In this document: positions 49,942 to 53,124 of the stretch, in pieces
How positions within the stretch are numbered: the stretch's first letter is position 1
How the letters are laid out: every line of letters starts with the position of its first letter
The notes under the pieces: generated by a model
Databases searched by the model: none
Seen by the model: only the letters and a program-made list of their open reading frames with translations
Told to the model about the DNA's origin: nothing
Made by a program: the position numbers and the translations under genes
Assembly: GCA_021802985.1 (NCBI GenBank)
Contig: JAJZQW010000009.1
Location: 1-53,124, forward strand
Length of the DNA: 53,124 bases
DNA from: Acidobacteriota bacterium
Lineage (GTDB): Bacteria > Acidobacteriota > Holophagae > Holophagales > Holophagaceae
Direction: 5' to 3'

Positions 49942-51132
49942 TCAGCGATAAGCGGGAATGCCCGTCACTTCCTGGCCGATGATGAGGGTGTGCATGTCGT
50001 GCGTGCCCTCGTAGGTGTAGACGCTCTCGAGGTTGGCCATGTGACGCATGACCGGGTACTCGTCCAGGATGCCGTTGGCGCCCAGGATGGTGCGGGCCTT
50101 GCGGCAGACCTCGATGGCGATGTTCACGTTGTTCATCTTGGCCATGGACACCTGGGCCGGCGTGAACTTCTTGGCGTCCTTCAACCGGCCGAGCTGAAGG
50201 ACGAGGAGCTGGGCCTTGGTGATCTCGGTGACCATCCACGCGAGCTTCTCCTGCTGGAGCTGGTAGCTGGCGATGGGCTTGTCGAACTGGATGCGGGTGA
50301 GCGCGTAGTCCAGTGCGCACTGGTAGCAGGCGTCCGCGGCGCCGATGGCGCCCCAGGCGATGCCGTAGCGGGCCTGGGTGAGACAGCCGAGCGGCCCCTT
50401 CAGGCCCTTCACAAGGGGCAGCAGGCTGGCCTTCTCGTCCACGATGACATCCTCGAGCACCAGCTCGGAGGTGGTGGAGGCCCGCAGGCTCCACTTGCCC
50501 TTCATCTCCGGCGCGCTGAAGCCAGGGGTCCCCTTCTCGACGAGGAAGCCGCGGATGCCCTCCTCGGTCTGGGCCCAGACCACGGCCACATCGGCCACGG
50601 TGCCGTTGGTGATCCACATCTTGGTGCCGTTGAGGCGCCACTTGCCGCCGGGTTCGCGCACGGCCTTGGTCAGCATGCCCCCCGGGTTGGAGCCGAAATC
50701 GGGCTCGGTGAGGCCGAAACAACCGACCTTCTCGCCCGCCGCCAGCTTGGGCAGCCAGTACCGCTTCTGTTCCTCGCTGCCGTAAGCGTAGATGGGCCAC
50801 ATGACGAGACTGCCCTGCACAGAGGCGAAGGAGCGCAGACCGGAATCCCCACGCTCCAGCTCGTACATCAGTAGCCCGTAAGCCACGTTGCTGAGCCCCG
50901 CGCAGCCGTATTCCTCGGGCAGCGACGGTCCGTAGAAGCCCAGTTCGCCCATCTTCGCGATGAGGTGCTTGGGAAAGGTCTGTTCCTGAGCGTGCTTCTC
51001 GATGATGGGGAGCACTTCGGCGTTCACGAACTTCCGGGCGACCTCCCGGATCATCCGTTCCTCATCGGTGAGCAGGCCCTCGAAGCCCATGTAGTCGGTG
51101 ATGTGGGTGAAGGTGGCGTAGGCGCCGGCCAT
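49942..51132 (-). CDS. Acyl-CoA dehydrogenase, glutaryl-CoA dehydrogenase-like
   Basis: A 396-aa flavoenzyme. Residues matching those that distinguish glutaryl-CoA dehydrogenase are present: Glu93 and Arg100-Ser101 in the ELERGDSGLRSFASVQGSLVM region, GCFGLTEPDFGSNPG for FAD, and catalytic base Glu375 in YEGTHD. It would oxidise and decarboxylate glutaryl-CoA to crotonyl-CoA, a step in lysine, tryptophan or anaerobic aromatic degradation. The ATG has AGGAG 6 nt upstream. A TAGACTGGG element is 70 nt upstream, and a strong terminator follows 65 nt after the stop. No electron-transfer flavoprotein gene is nearby. Confidence 0.88.
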   Translation of the reverse strand: MAGAYATFTHITDYMGFEGLLTDEERMIREVARKFVNAEVLPIIEKHAQEQTFPKHLIAKMGELGFYGPSLPEEYGCAGLSNVAYGLLMYELERGDSGLRSFASVQGSLVMWPIYAYGSEEQKRYWLPKLAAGEKVGCFGLTEPDFGSNPGGMLTKAVREPGGKWRLNGTKMWITNGTVADVAVVWAQTEEGIRGFLVEKGTPGFSAPEMKGKWSLRASTTSELVLEDVIVDEKASLLPLVKGLKGPLGCLTQARYGIAWGAIGAADACYQCALDYALTRIQFDKPIASYQLQQEKLAWMVTEITKAQLLVLQLGRLKDAKKFTPAQVSMAKMNNVNIAIEVCRKARTILGANGILDEYPVMRHMANLESVYTYEGTHDMHTLIIGQEVTGIPAYR

Positions 51133-51202
51133 GGGGGACTCCTGATGTGCCCTGAAGCCTCGGGCAGGGATTGAACGACGCTGCAGCAGCGCGCCGCCTC
51201 CC

Positions 51203-51208
51203 AGTCTA
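51203..51208 (-). promoter_or_regulatory. Candidate -10 element of the acyl-CoA dehydrogenase gene
   Basis: TAGACTGGG on the minus strand, 70 nt before the ATG, identical to the element at gcvT and trxB. No good -35 is seen. It would give a leader of about 65 nt carrying an AGGAG ribosome-binding site. Confidence 0.45.
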
Positions 51209-51282
51209 CCGCCGGGTTCCAGGCCTGCCCCGCCCGGATCGAGCGGGGACGGTCCTTCGGCCCGTTCCGGCTGCTTCGGAAC

Positions 51283-51295
51283 TGACAAACTGTCA
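51283..51295. other. Inverted repeat TGACA-AAC-TGTCA
   Basis: A perfect 5-bp inverted repeat with 3-nt spacing, 12 nt after the end of tdk and about 75 nt upstream of the TAGACT element of the acyl-CoA dehydrogenase gene. It has no U-run and is too weak for a terminator. An operator for the catabolic gene is possible but unproven. Confidence 0.3.
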
Positions 51296-51306
51296 ACACA
51301 GGAGGA

Positions 51307-51906
51307 TCAGCCTTCCCGGGCGGGCTCCTCGATCAGGCGCTGTCCGGCGGCGTGGGGCACTTCATGACAGTGACGGCACCTGGCCTCGTACGCCTCGGCG
51401 GCCCCCACCAGCACCTGGCCTCCGGTGTGGACCAGCCGCTGGGTGCGGCCCGCGGCGGCACCGCAGACCATGCAGATGGCCTGGAGCTTGGTGATGAATT
51501 CGGCCTTGGCGAGGAGGATGGGCAGGATGCCGAAGGGTTCGCCGTTGGAGTCCTGGTCCAGCCCCGCGGCGATGACGCGGACGCCCCGCCGGGCGAGGAC
51601 ATCGATGACGGGGATCAACCCCTCATCCAGGAACTGCACCTCATCCAGGGCCACCACCTCCGCCTCCGGATCCAGGTGGCGCTTCAACTCCTCGCTGTCC
51701 TTGACGGGGATGGCCTCGTGCTTCCGTTGGCTGTGGCTGGCAATGGCGGAGGCATCGTAGCGGTCATCGAGGGCCGGCTTGAAGACCTGTACCCGCTGGC
51801 GGGCGATGATGGCCCGCTTGATCCGACGGATGAGTTCCTCGGACTTGCCCGAGAACATGGGCCCGCAAATCACCTCCAGCGAACCCTGACGCTGGTGAAC
51901 GAACAT
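51307..51906 (-). CDS. tdk: Thymidine kinase
   Basis: A 199-aa type II thymidine kinase salvaging thymidine to dTMP. The P-loop is GPMFSGKSEELIRR (15-28), the catalytic Glu is in ALDEVQFLD, and the structural zinc site uses CMVC near residue 145 and CRHC near residue 177. The ATG has AAGGA 6-7 nt upstream and lies 9 nt after the DUF4388 gene, so they are co-transcribed. Confidence 0.96.
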   Translation of the reverse strand: MFVHQRQGSLEVICGPMFSGKSEELIRRIKRAIIARQRVQVFKPALDDRYDASAIASHSQRKHEAIPVKDSEELKRHLDPEAEVVALDEVQFLDEGLIPVIDVLARRGVRVIAAGLDQDSNGEPFGILPILLAKAEFITKLQAICMVCGAAAGRTQRLVHTGGQVLVGAAEAYEARCRHCHEVPHAAGQRLIEEPAREG

Positions 51907-51915
51907 GGTGGATCC

Positions 51916-53091
51916 TTAGCGAACGTGTGGCTTGGGGGCTGCGGCGGCGGGCGCAGGAACCGGTTCCGGAGCGAGGGGATCCGGCAGGCGGGAAAGATCC
52001 TCCACCGGGTTCCGCCCCTCCAGGGGGCGCCCCAGTTTCCTAGCCAGATCGAGTCCCCCATTCTTCGGCGAAGCCATGCGGAAGGCCCAGTCCTGGCGGA
52101 GCCGGGCCGGGCCATCCGGCACCACGCGCACATCCACGGGCTGCAGGCTGGCCAAGCCGACGTTCACCGAACCCCGCTCATGCGGCACATAGAACACCAG
52201 AGGTACCGCGAACAGCAATCCCACCAGAGGCCAGAGCAACGGGCTGGACTTCCACACCACGGGCGCGTAATCCGAACGTCCATCCGTCACCCACGGGCGC
52301 AGGATCTTGGGGGCCTCCCCGGAGATTGGTTCCAGAAGCCCGTTCTCGACGAGGTCGGCAATGGCCTTGCAGGTGTCCAGCTCCTCGTAGCGGCTTACTT
52401 GGGTGACGTCCTTGATGCTCTGGGGGTGGTCGAAGTAGGAGAGGACCACCTCCTGCTCGTGGCTCAGCCCGGAGGATCCGTGGTGCACGGCGGTCTTCCC
52501 ATCCAACACCGATGAAATGTCCCGATCGATGTCCAGGTGGAGGGACTGGGCCCGGGGCGACTTGCCGAGGGCCTGGTCCATGGGGGGCAGCCTCCGCTCG
52601 ATCTCGGGCCACTCGTCCTGGATCCGAGCCGCCTCCATGAGCACCGTATCCACCGGGATGGGGACGAAATGCTCCCGGTCGAGATCCGGCGGCAACATCG
52701 AATCGAAGCGGTAGTCCCCTTCCACCCAGCGGAAGGTGCGGTGGAGGATGGAGGTGGCCTGGTTGAAGAGGGCGTCCTGCAGGTCCGTGGACGTGACCTT
52801 CCCGCTCTCCAGCAGGAGGGTGCCCATGCGCTTGAGCGTCTGCCGCTGCACCTGGACCATGCCCAGGAGTTCCTCACCCGTGAGTCGACCCAGGCGGACC
52901 AGCATGGTGCCCAGCCGGTCCTCCATCCGGACCTGGTTGGAATCGCAGCCCACGATCTCGCCGCTTTCGAAGAAGACCTTCACGAACTCCTGTCCCTGCG
53001 ATAGCACCAGGGTGCCGTTCTTCCCCTGGATCTTGATCATGTTGAACAGGGAGAAGAGGTCGAAGTCCCTGAGGGATCCTTCCAGCGCCAT
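51916..53091 (-). CDS. DUF4388 (PATAN-like) domain protein with TM anchor
   Basis: 391 aa. Residues 1-130 match the DUF4388/PATAN pattern: MALEGSLRDFDLFSLFNMIKIQ, GTLVLSQGQEFVKVFFESGEIV and repeated LGxxLVRLGRLT/MGTLLLESGKVT segments. A winged-helix-like region lies at about 211-255 (SKYEELDTCKAIADLVENGLLEP type). One TM segment follows (about 284-302), then a short Pro/Ala-rich extracytoplasmic tail. Such proteins are linked to gliding, exopolysaccharide and GTPase signalling in other bacteria; the role here is unknown. The ATG has GAGGAGG upstream. The last 33 nt of the window contain only its leader. Confidence 0.85.
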   Translation of the reverse strand: MALEGSLRDFDLFSLFNMIKIQGKNGTLVLSQGQEFVKVFFESGEIVGCDSNQVRMEDRLGTMLVRLGRLTGEELLGMVQVQRQTLKRMGTLLLESGKVTSTDLQDALFNQATSILHRTFRWVEGDYRFDSMLPPDLDREHFVPIPVDTVLMEAARIQDEWPEIERRLPPMDQALGKSPRAQSLHLDIDRDISSVLDGKTAVHHGSSGLSHEQEVVLSYFDHPQSIKDVTQVSRYEELDTCKAIADLVENGLLEPISGEAPKILRPWVTDGRSDYAPVVWKSSPLLWPLVGLLFAVPLVFYVPHERGSVNVGLASLQPVDVRVVPDGPARLRQDWAFRMASPKNGGLDLARKLGRPLEGRNPVEDLSRLPDPLAPEPVPAPAAAAPKPHVR

Positions 53092-53124
53092 CTCAGCCCC
53101 TCCTCGGAATCAGTTTCAGCCAGG

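Overview
This is a GC-rich, gene-dense chromosomal window from a diderm bacterium. It carries LPS-assembly and Kdo genes (lptD, kdsB, a GmhB-like phosphatase), a lytic transglycosylase and many two-component proteins. Overall gene content looks like Acidobacteriota, most likely class Holophagae (Geothrix/Holophaga group); this placement is inferred from gene families and has not been tested by a search. Genes are tightly packed, with many GTGA/TGATG stop-start overlaps and frequent GTG and TTG starts. I saw no prophage, insertion sequence, CRISPR array or rRNA operon.

Layout. 1-5.1 kb (minus): tRNA-Ala(GGC) with its promoter, then gcvT-gcvH-mltD and gmhB-sfsA. 5.2-5.9 kb (plus): a lone CoA-transferase alpha subunit. 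5.9-16 kb (minus): a signalling block, cheA-cheW-fabH-rsmD-MCP-histidine kinase-REC/degenerate kinase. 16-20.4 kb (plus): kdsB, trxB-alr, and a REC-REC-GGDEF diguanylate cyclase. 20.4-25.7 kb (minus): RNase E/G, a ZIP metal transporter and lptD, with a 0.2 kb leader before the RNase gene. 26-34.1 kb: a phosphate island, pstSCAB-phoU-phoB (plus), convergent phoR (minus), then a DUF47 protein and a PiT transporter (plus). 34.1-36.98 kb: a structured leader and GNAT-PlsC-ureohydrolase-unknown. 37-40.8 kb: pcm, a PF10136 membrane protein, rsmE and a second GNAT. 40.9-44.9 kb: an acyl-phosphate cluster with stand-alone Ptb, a nitroreductase and a fused phosphate acyltransferase-butyrate kinase. 45-47.5 kb: an unknown membrane-anchored protein, then a class II aldolase and MtnA. 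47.6-53.1 kb: pirin, UspA, a patatin phospholipase, a glutaryl-CoA-dehydrogenase-like enzyme, thymidine kinase and a DUF4388 protein.

How genes fit together. The phosphate island has a high-affinity (Pst) and a low-affinity (PiT) uptake system, each with a PhoU-like partner and the PhoB/PhoR pair between them; 11-bp-spaced GTTACA-like repeats precede both systems. The Ptb and Pta-Buk proteins could conserve ATP from acyl-CoAs. The aldolase-MtnA pair fits a methylthioadenosine/5-deoxyadenosine salvage route of the DHAP-shunt type. The CheA/CheW/MCP set lacks CheY, CheR and CheB here and is followed by a histidine kinase and a receiver protein.

Striking points: the Pta-Buk fusion; a receiver protein whose kinase half has lost its phospho-acceptor His; a recurring TAGACTGG promoter element, including cases only 6 nt from the start codon that suggest leaderless mRNAs; two short-tandem-unit repeats just before genes; a vestigial acyl-CoA dehydrogenase C-terminus; and a palindrome overlapping the pirin promoter.
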